The notes beneath the pieces are model-generated. The model did no database searches. It was given only the letters and a program-made list of their open reading frames with translations, and had not been told where the DNA came from. From Erpobdella octoculata (Eukaryota; Annelida; Clitellata; Hirudinida; Erpobdellidae), in assembly GCA_963978895.1 (NCBI GenBank), contig OZ022241.1, positions 19,536,273-19,600,272 on the forward strand: 64,000 nucleotides of DNA, in the 5' to 3' direction. This document shows positions 1 through 46,821 of the stretch, piece by piece. Each line of letters opens with the position of its first letter. Within the stretch, counting starts at the first letter, position 1. Made by a program: the position numbers and the translations under genes.

Positions 1-301
1 AAATTTGAAGCAATTTAAAATAATGGCGGTTAGATTTTTGAAAAAATTGTATCAAAAATATGCATAATGTGAGGGAGAAAAAATGAAATTAAAAATTAAA
101 CAAGCAAACAGTAAAAAACGATGTTTTTCACAAATCCTTCCTATTTCAAGATTCCTCGGCTTTTCATGCAATGCAAATTTTTATTTTAAAACGACATTTT
201 TCTAAATTAATAAATGTAAACATAGATATTTCATTTTTTAAATTAAAATTATTTTATTATTTGGAAAGCGACCCACGTTTTTAAGTCCTCTATATCTATA
301 T

Positions 302-570
302 TAACTTAACCGCTGTTCTATTTGCTTGCTTGCTTGCTTGCTGGCTTGGATGTTAAAATTAACTAACTTCCCGTCATCCAATCGAACTGAAATTTGAATT
401 ATGGGCTCGCTCCTAATGACAATGCATTCAATTAAAATTTTTTTAAAATTCGAAAATTTTTAATTGAAAATAATAATTACCTATGTTTTAAAACAAACAC
501 AAATAAAATACAATTAAAGAAATGTTTACGTATATAAATTCCAAAAAATGCATTAAGAAAAAAATTTTTT
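302..570 (+). repeat. ACTAACTTCC-family dispersed repeat, copy 1
   Basis: TTGCTTGCTTGCTTGCT then AATTAACTAACTTCCCGTCA and CCAATCGAACTGAAATTTG. It is shared with copies at 40926-41235, 46992-47300 and, inverted, 6690-6985. Confidence 0.65.
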
Positions 571-1200
571 TGGCAATAAATGAAAAACCGGCAAATTCAG
601 AAATATTAGGGATTCTTAAAAAAAATCTTGTCTTTATACGGCTTACTTGTTAGTTATAAAATGTTACTGGTAGCTATTAGTGTGTATGTTAGCAAATTTT
701 ATATAGCCAGTGAAATATTTTCTTCTTGTTAGTGCGAAAGAGAAACGTGATTTCTTAAAAGATTTTTTAAGTAATATTTTTCTTTGATGCATATAACAAA
801 CACAGTGACAGACACCATATATCTTCTCTTCTCACATCTTTTCACCTTCGACTACCTCTTAATTATCCTTAAACGAATGTTTGCGGTGTTAACGCTGGAA
901 GAGTGCCTACAATCTGGCAACAGCTGTTAGTTAGACGTGCAAGGTAAACATAAAAAGTTCACAGGAATTCGCCTGTTGTTCGTTGCACCCACATTACGAA
1001 CTAATTGGATAAAAGCACATAAACAAACACTAGGCCGAACTTATAAGGCGCCCTTAAGAATGGACACATGTGTAGTAGTATATGTATTTTATTGTGTACT
1101 GTACAACTGTACAGTTAAGAACATGCATTACGAATGGTTTACCATCTACGAACAGTTCCTACTTTCCTACAAAACTTCTCAGCGTTATTGAACCGTTCTT

Positions 1201-1316
<116 letters not shown>

Positions 1317-1961
1317 ATAGTTTATTTATAGGTGCTAAACACTGCACTTATCTAAATCTCTTGACGCCACGGAATAGATGGCTAGTGATTACTCTTAGGT
1401 GGACACACATAGATACACACACGCACACACACATACATCATACATGTACACACGCACACTCACATCACACACGCACATAAACCTGACCAATGAAGCACGC
1501 GCCTTTTATTCAAAGTGAATTTTCAAAAATTTCATACAATTTTTGAATTTTTAGTTTCGACAGTTGATTGTTCATTTCTTGCGTGGCTGCTAAAACTTCT
1601 TTTCTTATCACTTCTGCCGTGTAACATATTAATTATTGATTTTTTTCAATAATTAATGATCACCGACTAAATCCTAAATTAATACAAATTGTTTTAAAAC
1701 ATTCTCTTGTTCTCAATAATTATCAGAAAACTGTGATAGCGTGACCGATGAATGCATTACATCAAAAACATCACAAAACAAAGCAACACATCACAACACA
1801 ACACATCCGAAACATATCTCGAAATGTCAACAAACACACGTACACAGTTACACAGTGTACACACGCATGGATAAGCCATAGAATCCTGCGTTGTATGTAA
1901 GATTCCATTGATAAACGTAGTATTGGTAGTATGTATACAAATAAAGACACGCATACTACAT

Positions 1962-2250
1962 AATACATATATACATACAATTACAATACATATATACATA
2001 CAATTACAATACATATATACATACAATTACAATACATATATACATACAATTACAATACATATATACATACAATTACAATACATATATACATACAATTACA
2101 ATACATATATACATACAGTTACAATACATATATACATACAATTACAATACATATATACATACAATTACAATACATATATGCATACAGTTACAATACATAT
2201 ATACATACAGTTACAATACATATATACATACAATTACAATATATATATAT
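1962..2250. repeat. 23-bp minisatellite
   Basis: About 12 copies of TACATACAATTACAATACATATA, very homogeneous. Occasional G for A changes (CATACAGTTACAAT) mark variant units near the right end. Confidence 0.95.
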
Positions 2251-3330
2251 AATATACAACCAGCACACAAGGACAGAAATTTCATAAAGCAAACAATATC
2301 TTAATCGTGCAAATAAACGTGCAAACGCATTGAAACACGAACAAGAACTTTGATACGATGAGCAAACAATTGGCCATCATCTCCAATGTAGGACATTTCC
2401 CCATCCTCTCCGTTCCGTTTGCATAGCGACGACGGAACATTTAAATATCGATTAATTTCTATTCGATAGAATTGCTGAGATGTTTCTTCTCCAATTCAAC
2501 AGAGCATCGAAATTTTGTGTGTTTATGAAAACAAAATTATAAATAGGATGAGCAAGAGGAAAGAAATGAACAGGAAATGAAATCATCATAAAATAATTTT
2601 CCTTCTAAATTGAAATGTTTTGAAAGCACAAGCCATGAAAAGAATATCAAATTACGATTTTAAAATGTGCTAATAAGCTATCAGATTAAAGGAAATATCG
2701 GGCTTCCGCTACGAGAGCTAAATAACGCTTGAAGAAAGATAAAAGTTACGTGATCATGTGCTGTTGATAATTGCCTGCTTTAATTTCATTTTCTCGTATT
2801 TCATCTGTTCGTTTGTATTATATGTATGTGCATAACCGTGTCCCATTGTGTGTAGGTGTGTTACATTGTACCTGTATGTGGCTGTGCGTGTGCATCTGCG
2901 TAACGGAGTACCTAAGTGTGCGTGTATTTATTTGACAATCAATCGTTCAAGTTGAACAAATTGTTGAGCTGTGCCAGCGAATAAATGAAAGAAAGCAAAT
3001 AAAGTTGTGTAATTGAATGGATTGATGTGATGTTAGTAAAAGTGAGTGAACGATTAAGTGAGTGAGAGAAGTGGGAAATGGAAGAAAAGACGAATAGGAA
3101 GATGTTTCGGATGAGTAAACTAGTGGGGTAGGGTGGAGGTCATGATGATGATGGATGTGATGGACGAGTGGTGGTGATTTCGAAAAGTTTTTCTTTGAAA
3201 GAAACATTGTGTAGAATTTTTATGGATATTTTCTGCTTTTTGACCTCTCCTATTCATAAATAAAAATTGCTTTTCTTTCGCTAAAAAATCTAAAAAATTT
3301 TTTAGAGAATTATGGGAACGATCAACTCTC

Positions 3331-3366
3331 TCTCTCTTTCTTCCTTTTTTTCTTTCTTTCTTTCTT

Positions 3367-3406
<40 letters not shown>

Positions 3407-3440
3407 CTCTCTGTTTTTTCTTTCTCTCTCTCTTTTTCCT
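3331..3440. repeat. Polypyrimidine tract (TC/TTTC)n
   Basis: An uninterrupted pyrimidine-rich block of CT and TTTC units. Mirror-symmetric parts could form triplex DNA. Confidence 0.9.
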
Positions 3441-4589
3441 TAGCATTTTGAACGAATGTCCTAAGATAAGCAGCCTGGAAAGTTTTTTTTTACTCTGCTC
3501 ATCTTTAATGGCTTATCGGAGTCAATAAATTATTCTCAAATCAACGTGGACATTTCCATTAGGTGGCAAGCTAGCTATGAGAGTACAAACGTTTTTCCAT
3601 ACAGTGACAGTGGTGTACACACAGTACCCGTGTACTGAATTGAATACACGGATATTAACAGAAATAATCTGTACAACATAAATAATTATACGACTTATGT
3701 ATCATTTTGTTTACTGACAACAACAAAAGTTAAGGTACCGACCATACATCTACATAAACGAGCTTCCATACAAATACAACTGGTGACAACTCCTACACTT
3801 CTGCATACATCATCTCATTATAAAGGCTTGACGTGGGGCGTGCCCAATGCCTACTCGTCCAATATTTGTATGAGTCTTGCAACTATCATACATTTGTATA
3901 GGACTTAATAACAAGTAAAAGTTAATTTAGAAAAATTAAAAAACAAGCTTTTAAGACAATTATACAATTTCATAGCAACGTCGTATTGTAAAAATATTAC
4001 TCAGGTGAATTGTAAATAAAAGATGTTTATTTTTGTTCATTTAAACTATAAATTTGTTTGAGTTGGGTGAATTTTATAATGATCTTCTGAACTTCAAAAT
4101 GTCTGCGGACATCCCATGGACATACGGACAAGTGAAAGTTAATAAAAGCATATAAAATATCAATATATATATGCCCCCGTCATAAAGGACTTCCACATGA
4201 GACCAGTCAGTCACTTTAATACACGGCACACAGTCAGCCATCTATACAACTTCCAGGATTAAATTTTCTTTTAATGACCCTCGCAATTAACATTTCATCT
4301 CGATCCTTACAAACGTTGAAGTTTAAATAAAAAAGTTATGTGATGTTTGCACGGTGCACGTGTATATGGGTCTGTGGAGGAAGAAATTACATAATAACGT
4401 TTAGCAGTTATCCATTATGCACAATAATATAAGAGTACAGAAATAGACTAAGGTTTTTGTGAATCGAAACCACATCTTCCGTAATTGAAAATATCAACAC
4501 AAGATTAAATTGAAGTACAGATATGTCAACAATATAAAATTACTGATCATGACAATATTTGATGATTCAACTAATTGCAGAATGTATCT

Positions 4590-4790
4590 CATCTAGGGAT
4601 GTCACGGGTACTCGGGTATCCGAGCCAAACCCGAAGTTCGGTACTACTCGGTCTTTGTTTGGAAACCCGAACCCGATCTTTGACAAAGTAAAACCCGAAT
4701 TCGAACTTTCGAAAATGAAGAAACCCGGTCCTGGTGTTTTAAGAAATTAAAACCCTAATCCCGAGCTTTAAAAAACTTAAACACAGATCG
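4590..4790. mobile_element. CCCGAAC-rich repeat (MITE-like)
   Basis: TAGGGATGTCACGGGTACTC followed by repeated ACCCGAA/TTCGG blocks up to about 4790. It looks like one end of a hAT-type MITE, but the other end was not found. Confidence 0.4.
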
Positions 4791-5959
4791 GAGTTTTCAA
4801 AACTTGATAAATTTATTGAAATCTAGTATTAGAGATCATTTTCAGGCCTTTATTTCATGAAGAACAATCTTTCTGAAGTCTGGTTATATAACAGTAGCTC
4901 CTCGGAAATAAAACGTTGGTTAATGGGGCAGATAAATAGCGTTTAGTTATGATCATATATATAGAATAGGAAAATTAGTTGTTATTATTATTATTATTCT
5001 ATATATATGGTTATGATCACCGAGTTCGAAAAAGTTAGCTGATTTGGTCAACCGCTGGAGCGTATCTTCATTTATGGAAAATTATTTTGCACAGAAATAA
5101 ATTAAATACCAATCTTTAAAAAGTAAGAAGAGTTATAGCACAAACCACAACTACAACACCAATAACAATATTTTAATACATTCTTATAAATTTTAATGGC
5201 TAGATCTAATTATTAAACAAGTAAATGAAAAAACGAGTTTTTCAACACAAACTTTTTTTTTAATTGATACATTTATTGTCATCCAATATAAAGCTATGCT
5301 AAAAGTTTCAGCTTCCTAGCTAGTCAAAAAACTGGTTAAATTTTACATGCAAGATTTGCGTACAGAGAAAGACACACATACACACACAAACAGAGATTGT
5401 AACCTAAATACTAGTTTGTAAAAAAGCTTTCAAATATAGGTTTGTCTATTGTTTTAACTTTCAAAAAGAAACTTTGAGGACACTTAAGAATTTTGTATTT
5501 TTTTGTTATAGCTGCAGAATTTGTTATATATATATATTATAATCTATGGTCCTGACTTCAGTTTTTCCCATCTTTTGATATCCCGACAAGTATTTTCAAA
5601 TAATAGAAGGTATTAAGGTATACAAAGACTTATCAAAGCTTTATTTCTAATTTTCCAATAAACTACAAAACCATTCCAGAAAACCCGGTACACGATTTGG
5701 CGAAATTCCAACATTGGTATCTAGAAGTGGATTAAAAGAATGCAGTTATTAGTAAATCTAGCATCGAACTCAGATACAAAATTGTCTATACACGCAAAAA
5801 GGATTCCATTATGGATTGAATCATCGCTAGATTAGGTAAAATTAAAATTAAACAGTTATATAGTAAACTCAAGGTAAAAATTTTTTTTTAAATCAGCAGG
5901 GAGGCAAATTCTACTGCCCCCAAATGTACGTGCCTGTTGTGCATCCATAGTGAATATAA

Positions 5960-6310
5960 AAGAAACTGGTAACAGAGCAGTGGCGTTTCTCAAGTCTCTG
6001 GTAACAGAGCAGTGGCGTTTCTCAAGTCTCTGTCCACTACTTTTTGTGTTATAGGCTATATCAACGACTTGCCGGACACTATCACAGAACACACCAAAAC
6101 AAAATGTACGCCAACGACAGTAAAATCATCGGTATCATCAAGTCAGCTTCAATCTCATCCCTCCAGACTGACATTGACCATGCAGTTGAGTGGTCATTCA
6201 CTTGGCTCATGCACTTCAATGTCGAGAAATGCAAAATCATGCAAGTCGGGTGCTCACACAATAGATTACCTCACCAATACTCTATGGCATACATTGACGC
6301 AGTTTTAAGA
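5960..6310 (+). pseudogene. LINE reverse transcriptase fragment
   Basis: INDLPDTITEHTK (frame of about 6056) then, after a one-base shift, MYANDSKIIG, LQTDIDHAVEWS and LMHFNVEKCKIMQVG. This is the segment around the YADD box of Jockey/CR1-like RTs, here degraded to YAND. It has a frameshift and no flanking RT domains. A 33-bp segment (GGTAACAGAGCAGTGGCGTT...) is tandemly duplicated immediately before it (about 5967-6032). Confidence 0.75.
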
Positions 6311-6689
6311 AAAAGATTATTACAAATTACAACTGTTGTTTAATAGTAGTTGGTCATTATTTAACAAGATATCAAATAATTTGATTCAAACTCAGACGGT
6401 CTGATATTTTACACTGACAAAGACTAAAGTTATGAATTAGTTACAGTTTTTTTTAGGAAACGAAACAAATGGTCCCATTACCAGAATAGCGACAGGTCCG
6501 CTGCGGAGTAAATAGAAAAGTAGGAGATGACATGTCACAAGATTAAGATTATGGTTAAGTATGTTGATTGAAAGATGAGTTGGGGACGTCCTATAATTAT
6601 GTCAACAATTGTTAGGCAATTTGGTACCTACAGGGGCGTCACAACCTAATCTAACTCCACCTAACAGATCCTGAGCTAACTTCAAAACT

Positions 6690-6985
6690 CCACAATCTAT
6701 ATATATAACAAGTGAAGCAAAAACAAAGTTTTTTTAAAACACACTTTTATATTTTTACTACATAAAGAACAAACATATTAGCGACGAAAATATCACAAAT
6801 AATTATTTGATTAAATTTTGTCCAATCGATCCAAAAATTTGATAGAATGCATTGTTAATTAGTTCGGAAGTTTGTTTAAATTTTTTAGTCACTAGCTCAT
6901 CGGGAAGTTAGTTTAAAATCGATTGCAAAATTTGACGACAGACAGATAGACAGACAGACAGACAAACAGACAGAGAAGTCAAGTT
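6690..6985 (-). repeat. ACTAACTTCC-family dispersed repeat, copy 2
   Basis: Minus strand: CTGTCTGTCTGTCTATCTGT head, TTAAACTAACTTCCCGATGA, then an AT-rich body ending at a TATATATAGATTG motif. It abuts the repeat copy at 6985-7580. Confidence 0.55.
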
Positions 6986-7580
6986 AAGTAAAAGTGTGTA
7001 AAAATGAATGTGAGTCTGTCAGTCTGTCCTTTATAGAAGTCTGAACCGCTGGAGCGATCTTGATGAAATTTGGCAAAGAGGTAGTTCTTATACAGGGAAA
7101 GTAAGTTAAGAAGGTTTGGATTCCCTACTCCGATCCCCCGGCTCAGGGGGATCAAAAAACCTTTTCGGACCAAATGTGCCTATACATGATCATTGAATAA
7201 GTTTTCGAAGCACCGTTTACAAATGCGTAACAGGCAATACTTGTTTGACAGTCTTGCATAATGTGACCGATTGCGTGTTATTACTAAGAGATTGATGGAA
7301 GAAAAATTTACGATTTCGTAACACGTATTACTTGCCTAATGGGAACGGGAGAGCCAGTGGGAGCGGGAACGGGAGAGCATTGAGTAATTGAGAGCAAGCG
7401 GGAGCGAGAAAGAGAAAAGAAGCGAGATAACGATGAGATCATGATCAAGCGGTAACAGGAAAGCAAGCGGGTAAGGAACTGGGAACAAGAGAGGGAGAGA
7501 GAAAGAAATAAAAAAGGCGAGAGAAAAACGATAGAAAAATCTCTAAAAACCCCGGGCAACGCCGGGTAACCCTGCTAGTT
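6985..7580 (-). mobile_element. ACTAGC-CCCGGCGTTGC dispersed repeat, full copy
   Basis: On the minus strand it starts ACTAGCAGGGTTACCCGGCG and ends in AAATTTCATCAAGATCGCTC, CAGCGGTTCAGACTTC, CAGACTGACAGACTCACATT, ATTTTTACAC. The same head and tail recur at 45032-46100 and 46260-46975. In between are GGGAGCGGGAACGGGAGAG-type runs. About 600 bp, with no conserved frame. Confidence 0.7.
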
Positions 7581-9339
7581 ATTGTATAAAATATAATAAA
7601 AATAACTAGAGAGATTGTCATCTGTCCGAGAAATATATTATACCAGAGAGAGAAATGTCCTATCATGTGGGACAAAATTGTCCTAAATGTCCTAAGGCCC
7701 GCTTGGGGAATGTCCGGGAGGAAATGTCCAGGGAGGAATGCCGTACATTTATTTGGCTCTTTTAATTTTTTTTCTGCATACGCCACTGCGTAACACTATT
7801 ATTCAATGTATAAGTATAAATATTATGAAATAATAAATTTTTAAAAATGTATCTTTTCATTCATATCGTGTTTTTTAGAATTCGCACATAGCGAGTAAAA
7901 TATTTGAAGATATATTTAACGTATTTCCACTTAATTTCCACCAATCAGAGTAAATATCCAATATCCGGAAGAGAGGATTGTCCGAGCATATCTCTTCCGC
8001 ACTTTCGCTCAATCTTTGCTTTCAAAAAGATTTTTATACGAGTACACGACGACGTTGAGGCCAGGAAGCCTATCCTGTACACTGTACATGCAGTACATGC
8101 GAGCTAAACCACTGAATTTGGAAGAGAGTATATTTATTCTTATTCACCTGACCATATAAATATCTACGGTTCGATGCTTTTGAACGAATAGGATGAAATT
8201 AAAGGAAGAGTAAAAGAAATTAACTAACGTGAGCTTAGAACGAACTATTTTATACAACAAATAAATGCATACATAGGTAATAATAAAAACACAAAGAAAT
8301 AAAACATTTCTGATTACTAATAAGAGAAATCTAATGAAAACATACAAAGACAAATGAATCATTAAAGGAAGACAGCTAAAGCACAGGCGATCCAGTGCAC
8401 AAAGGACGTACTACAACGATGCGGTTTTTAGATGTACCGACGATTTCCGTAAATCCGTGCAGCATCGAAGAAGACAGCCTGGAAACCAGCAGACGACGAA
8501 AGAGGCGAGATACACTTGTGTGTTTGTTTGTGCGTGAACACGTACGAGCTCGAGTATATGCACGAACGAACGCCATCTTTCCATTCCTCCTGCGATCACA
8601 TCCGTTAGGATCTTCTGGTGTCAGCAGCGTAGCAAATTGAGGAAGATATAAGAAAAGAAAGGAAAACGATAAAAAAAGAGAGGGCACGGGAAAGAGAAAC
8701 AAAACTGAAAATAGAGCGTGGGAGGGTAAGACCAATTTGCGCGCTTGCATAGTTGTGTATAGGCTTAACTTCATTACTTTTGTCATTATTACAAAACAAT
8801 TGATGATTTAGTTACCTCCCGTGTATTGTCATAGTATGTTTACTATTTAATTTCGCTCGTTCAGGCATTCCATTCATGTCCAGCTTGACCCATTCTGTGT
8901 AACCTTGTATATTATTATTATACAAACCACCTCTTGACAATTGAATAGAAAGCGGCGGGCAAAAGATAAAGGGAACAGTATATACACGCTGTTAAGACTG
9001 TTAAGAGCATGTACAAGGATCTGTTGTGTAGGTACAAGCATATCATTTTGTGCGTACGTGTTTACCCGAGTGCTTCCGTTCGTGTCCGAGGTATCACGTG
9101 CAATGAAACAAGATAAAGAACTGGCGTGCATAGAAGATTATCGTTATTATTAAATCCTTCTCGGCCGTCTTCTCTTTATTGTGTGGTTGTGCACTCTGCT
9201 AACAATAAGAGTTAGTAAAACATCGAAAGAAATATATATGCAGCGGGAGAGAAAGAAAGCCAGAGAAATAAAGAAAAGCGTGTAACAAGCTTTCTTTTCC
9301 CAATTTGGTTTAATATCGTCATATATTAATTAACATATT

Positions 9340-9587
9340 TTTCTATGTCGTTTTTAGCTGTTCTACGTCGGTCGGTATCGTTGATTACTTCGTCTTTTTT
9401 CGCTCTTCTCGCGAGGGAGCTGGTCTCGGCGTAGCTACGAGTGTTGGAGTTATTGTTGTTGCCTCTGTTATTTATTACGTTTGTTTTGAAAAATATCATT
9501 TAGGAAGATTTGAATTGAAGAGTTATATATTTTTGCCTTTTCTGGGGTGCTTGGCGGTTTTTAAAAATTACAAGAAAGGACCTGGAA
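9340..9587 (+). promoter_or_regulatory. Presumed groucho promoter/5' UTR
   Basis: This is a locally more GC-containing stretch just before the groucho start codon, with TCTCGCGAG at about 9405-9413. That motif resembles the TCTCGCGAGA core-promoter element known from other animals. No TATA box is evident. An in-frame TGA at 9516-9518 precedes the ATG with no ATG between, so 9588 is the first usable start in this frame. The transcription start itself cannot be seen. Confidence 0.35.
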
Positions 9588-42988
<33,401 letters not shown>

Positions 42989-43690
42989 TTTTCAATTCAA
43001 CTGTCACAAAGAATTGGAAAAAGGAAATATTTTACGCTCGAAATTGTAAATTGCTTGCCGTCTGCTGTCAAGCTTGTGGTGGAAATATAGTTGGGGTTGT
43101 TAAGTAATCGTGGTGAATCGAGCAAGTTCTTCTTGTTTTTAACAGTCTTCTGAGTATTCTGGAGAACCATACATAAATTGATGGCAAAGTTTTAATTTCT
43201 ATTATTATTATTATTATTATTATTGTTATAGTTCTTTCTAGTGTTACATTTATATTATCTAAAATAAACATTATTTTTTTGGTTGCTCCCATATGTCCCG
43301 TACAAATTAAAAACTTCTATTTTCTCTTTCTCTCCCTCTCTCTCTTCTAGTACAGTCATGATCTCACTCTTATTTCTATTTTAACTGTATACGGCAGTAA
43401 ATTGTCTGTGCGCGTGTGTGTAATCATGTCAGATGAATTTCCTATTTCTTATTTATTTGCTATGAAAAAGTCATTATATTAGAATAATGTGCGTTTATAC
43501 ACGTGATCTGCCTGTCATACCACCTTTATATTATAATGTCCCATGTTAGTAGAGTTACGAAATCGCAACCATATTGTTCTCTGAAGTTGGAAGCACTGTA
43601 GAGAAAGTTTGAGTTCTACTACTGACACTGCTCAGCTGACTGAGACTTATTTAATAAATAAAAGCCACACTCTTGAGAAGCACCATGCAT
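42989..43690 (+). terminator. groucho 3' UTR with two polyadenylation signals
   Basis: The sequence after the stop contains AATAAA at 43263-43268 and overlapping AATAAATAAA at 43653-43662. Either could end the transcript. A short (ATT)n run lies at about 43200-43222. The true 3' end cannot be decided without transcripts. Confidence 0.55.
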
Positions 43691-44135
43691 AAACTCTGTC
43701 ATAAAAGTATTACCGAATGCATTTTTGAGACTGTGCTTTGTGATCATGGTTGGATACGCCATCAGATTTTGTAAGTACAATGACTAAACGTTGATTACGG
43801 AAATGTTAACGGTTTTCATGTTTAGAATTATGGTATTTGAGGTTTTCTCTTAATTTTTTTCCACATTTTGCTGTGGACTTTGTTTCGGACTGTTGACATG
43901 ATGTAAAAGCTAGTCATATGAAAAAAATGGTTGTTTTTATTTTAATTTCATAACTTCTTAGTGCTAGATCTGCTAGATAGACATTCATGTTTGTGGACGT
44001 CTTGTGCGCGTTTTGAACTATATCAATCAGTTTCCTCCCAATTTGACTGCTAGTGGGACTTGCATAAACATTGCCCGCTAGCAATACGTTCTGAGTTATT
44101 TTGCACGGTATAACATTTCGACAAAGGAAACGTCT

Positions 44136-44420
44136 ATTGGGTCGTCCATAAATTACGTCAATTGGTCGTCCATAAATTACGTCACGGTCTTGAGGAGATA
44201 CTAAGGGGGCGGGGTTTTGAGAAATGTTACGTCACATTAAAAAGTATAATTGTTTATACATTGAATATTAAACAACTCTTATCTTAATTAATTTGATTTT
44301 TGTTCAATAATTATTTATAAAAACATACTATTGTTCTTTGGGAGTGGGTTAGAGAGTTGTGATGTCATATTTGAGAGGGTTAAAAAAACCATCAAAATTG
44401 CATGAAATGTGGACGGCTAT
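44136..44420. mobile_element. MITE with TCGTCCATAAATTACGT ends
   Basis: GGTCGTCCATAAATTACGTC occurs twice in tandem at the left (about 44142 and 44166). A decayed inverted form (AGCCGTCCACATTTCATG) lies near 44400-44420. Elements with this terminal sequence are widespread in invertebrates. Confidence 0.6.
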
Positions 44421-45031
44421 ACTGCCGCCAGTTTTTTCACTGGGTAGGTGCACGTATGGGTGTGCCTGATATTTGGAGAAAGTTCCCATTCGGCAAGTAT
44501 TTGTACCGACAGACATATTAGAATATTTTCGTTAAATATTTAAAACTGGCCACGCTGTTTAGACGTGTTTGACCCATTGTACTCCGTAAATATGTTTTAA
44601 TGCGTCTGAGGCGCTGAAGGAACGTTCGGCAGAACACAATGTGGCTGGAATTGCGGCAAAAATATTAACAACTTGATTGAAAACTGGTAGAACAAGAAGG
44701 ACAATATCGTAAAGGGTTGACAACATCGGCGGCGGCTGCTTGTGAACTTGCTTTAGGAGTGTGATCAGTGATAAACTTTATTACCGCGAGGCAATTTTTT
44801 TATAATGTCTAACGCATCAGAGTTGAGAATGACAGATCCTAGTGAGCACAGCGTGTCTTGGTCGTCAGTGTCGTTACTACTAAATCGGAAGTCTATTTCG
44901 CCAATCAGGGGCGCAACCAGCAAAAAATGGTGTGGGGCTCAAGTTGAAAAAAGGGAAGAAGACTTTCCGTTAAATATTAGCATACGAAAAACTTTTGAAA
45001 CTGTTCAAATCAAAACTAACAATTATAATTA

Positions 45032-46100
45032 ACTAGCGGGGTACCCGGCGTTGCTCGGGGTTTTTAGAGGTTTTTCTAATGTTTGTCTTTCTCGCTCCCG
45101 TTTCCTTCTCCACTTGCGCTCCCGTTCCCTGTCGCTTTCCCGCTCACTCTTTCGCTCTCAGTTGCACCACCGATACAGCATACATACATACATACACACA
45201 TACATACATACACACACATAGACACAAATATATACATACATACATACAAACATATCTACACTAGGGCTGTGCCGGTATACCGGTATGCCGGTATACCGGT
45301 ATGCCGGTATATCGGCCGGTTTTTGGCTATACCGGCAAATACCGGTTCCGCCGGTATGAAGGGTGCCGGTATTGAACAATTATCATTTAGCACATTAGGC
45401 ATAAAAGACAAAAGAGTGAAAGACCTACAGCAGCAGGATGGGCAGTGCAGTTTACTTGTATGCTCATTGTTTGCTACACTTCAATTACGGACAAAGTTTG
45501 TTAGCAATAGCATAGCACTAACGGTCTAGCACCGTTCCGCTTTGTTGACTGAACCATGACTAATTGTAGTTTAGTTTTATCGTCCAAGGTGGCGACTGGC
45601 GACCCACCGAGGACGGTAACAGTGTCGAACTTTAAAACACCATTTTATTTTAAGCCATTTTCAGGCTTTCGACATTATTCCGGTACCGGTAGTACAGGTT
45701 TTTGGCCCGGAAATACCAGTACCGGTAAAAAAACCATACCGGCAAAGCCATAATACACACACATACATACATACATACATATATACACAGACATACACAC
45801 ATACTACCGTTCCCGTTCGCGCTCATTTCTCTTTACCACTCTTTCCTAACTTCTTTTCGTCCATAAAACGTAAAATAGATTTGCTAAAAGTTGTTTAAAG
45901 CCTTCAAACGTTGTTACGTAAACTAAATTTGAATTTTATTACACAACTTACCTTTTATGGTCGTACATAGGCACTTTCGGCTTGGACAGTTTTTGGCCCA
46001 CCTGAGCCAGGAGATCGGAGTTGGAGTTGGGAGTCCAAATCTTCTTAACATTTTCCCTTGTATGAGAACTGCCTCTTTGCCAAATTTCATCAAGATCGCT
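45032..46100 (+). mobile_element. ACTAGC-CCCGGCGTTGC repeat interrupted by a MITE
   Basis: Head ACTAGCGGGGTACCCGGCG at 45032. The tail (GGAGTTGGGAGTCCAAATCT, AAATTTCATCAAGATCGCTC) ends near 46100 and matches the copy at 6985-7580. The MITE at 45262-45757 and CATA microsatellites split it. Confidence 0.65.
45262..45757. mobile_element. CCGGTA-rich MITE
   Basis: Ends GGCTGTGCCGGTAT and, inverted, GGCTTTGCCGGTAT (13 of 14 match). Both ends carry arrays of CCGGTAT/ACCGG that can fold. The interior is unremarkable. It is nested inside the ACTAGCGGGG repeat copy that starts at 45032. Confidence 0.7.
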
Positions 46101-46259
46101 CTCCCGCTCCGCTCATTTTGTGACCGATTTCAATTTTTTTTCACAAAAACCTCAAGCTTGTGCGAAAATTGCACTAAGATCAGATGAATGGTGTAGCAAT
46201 GCATAAAGGGCATCTATACTTACATACATAATCTCATTTATATATATATATATATATAT

Positions 46260-46557
46260 ACTAGCGGAGATACCCGGCGTTGCCCGGGTTTTTTAGAGGT
46301 TTTTCTAATGTTTGTCTCTTTCTCTCCCGTTTCCTTTCCCACTCCTGTTCGCTTTCCCGTTTTCGGTCGTTTTCCCGCTGCCGGTCGCTTTCCCGCTGCC
46401 GGTCGCTTTCCCGCTCGCGGTCGCTTTCCCGCTCCCGGTCACTTTCCCGCTCTCGGTCGCTTTCCCGCTCCCGGTCGTTTTCCCGTTCCCGGTCGCTGTC
46501 CCGTTCCCGCTTGCTCTCCCATTCCCGCTTGCTTTTCCGTTCCCGCTCGCTGTCCGT

Positions 46558-46593
<36 letters not shown>

Positions 46594-46762
46594 TATGTGT
46601 AGTTCCCGCTCGCTCACCCGCTCCGCTCCGCTCATTTTGTGACGGATTTCAAATTTTTTTTTTATATTTGATTCCCCTTGACTCTCAAGGTTGTGTGAAA
46701 ATTTCATTACGATCGGATGAATGGTGTAGCAATGCATAAAGGCCATTAACATACAAACATTC

Positions 46763-46821
<59 letters not shown>

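Noticed and set aside
1962..2250. Regular 23-bp repeats as a possible CRISPR array
   Set aside because: Units abut with no unique spacers and the DNA is animal nuclear, so this is a minisatellite.
8376..8800. Overlapping frames of 62-136 residues on both strands
   Set aside because: No frame has family resemblance, and openness on both strands suggests composition rather than coding. Untranslated exons cannot be excluded.
46261..46764. Arg/Glu/Ser/Asp-rich 167-residue frame resembling an RS protein
   Set aside because: It comes from an 18-bp GGGAGCGGGAAAGCGACC-like tandem unit in a dispersed repeat and is open on both strands.
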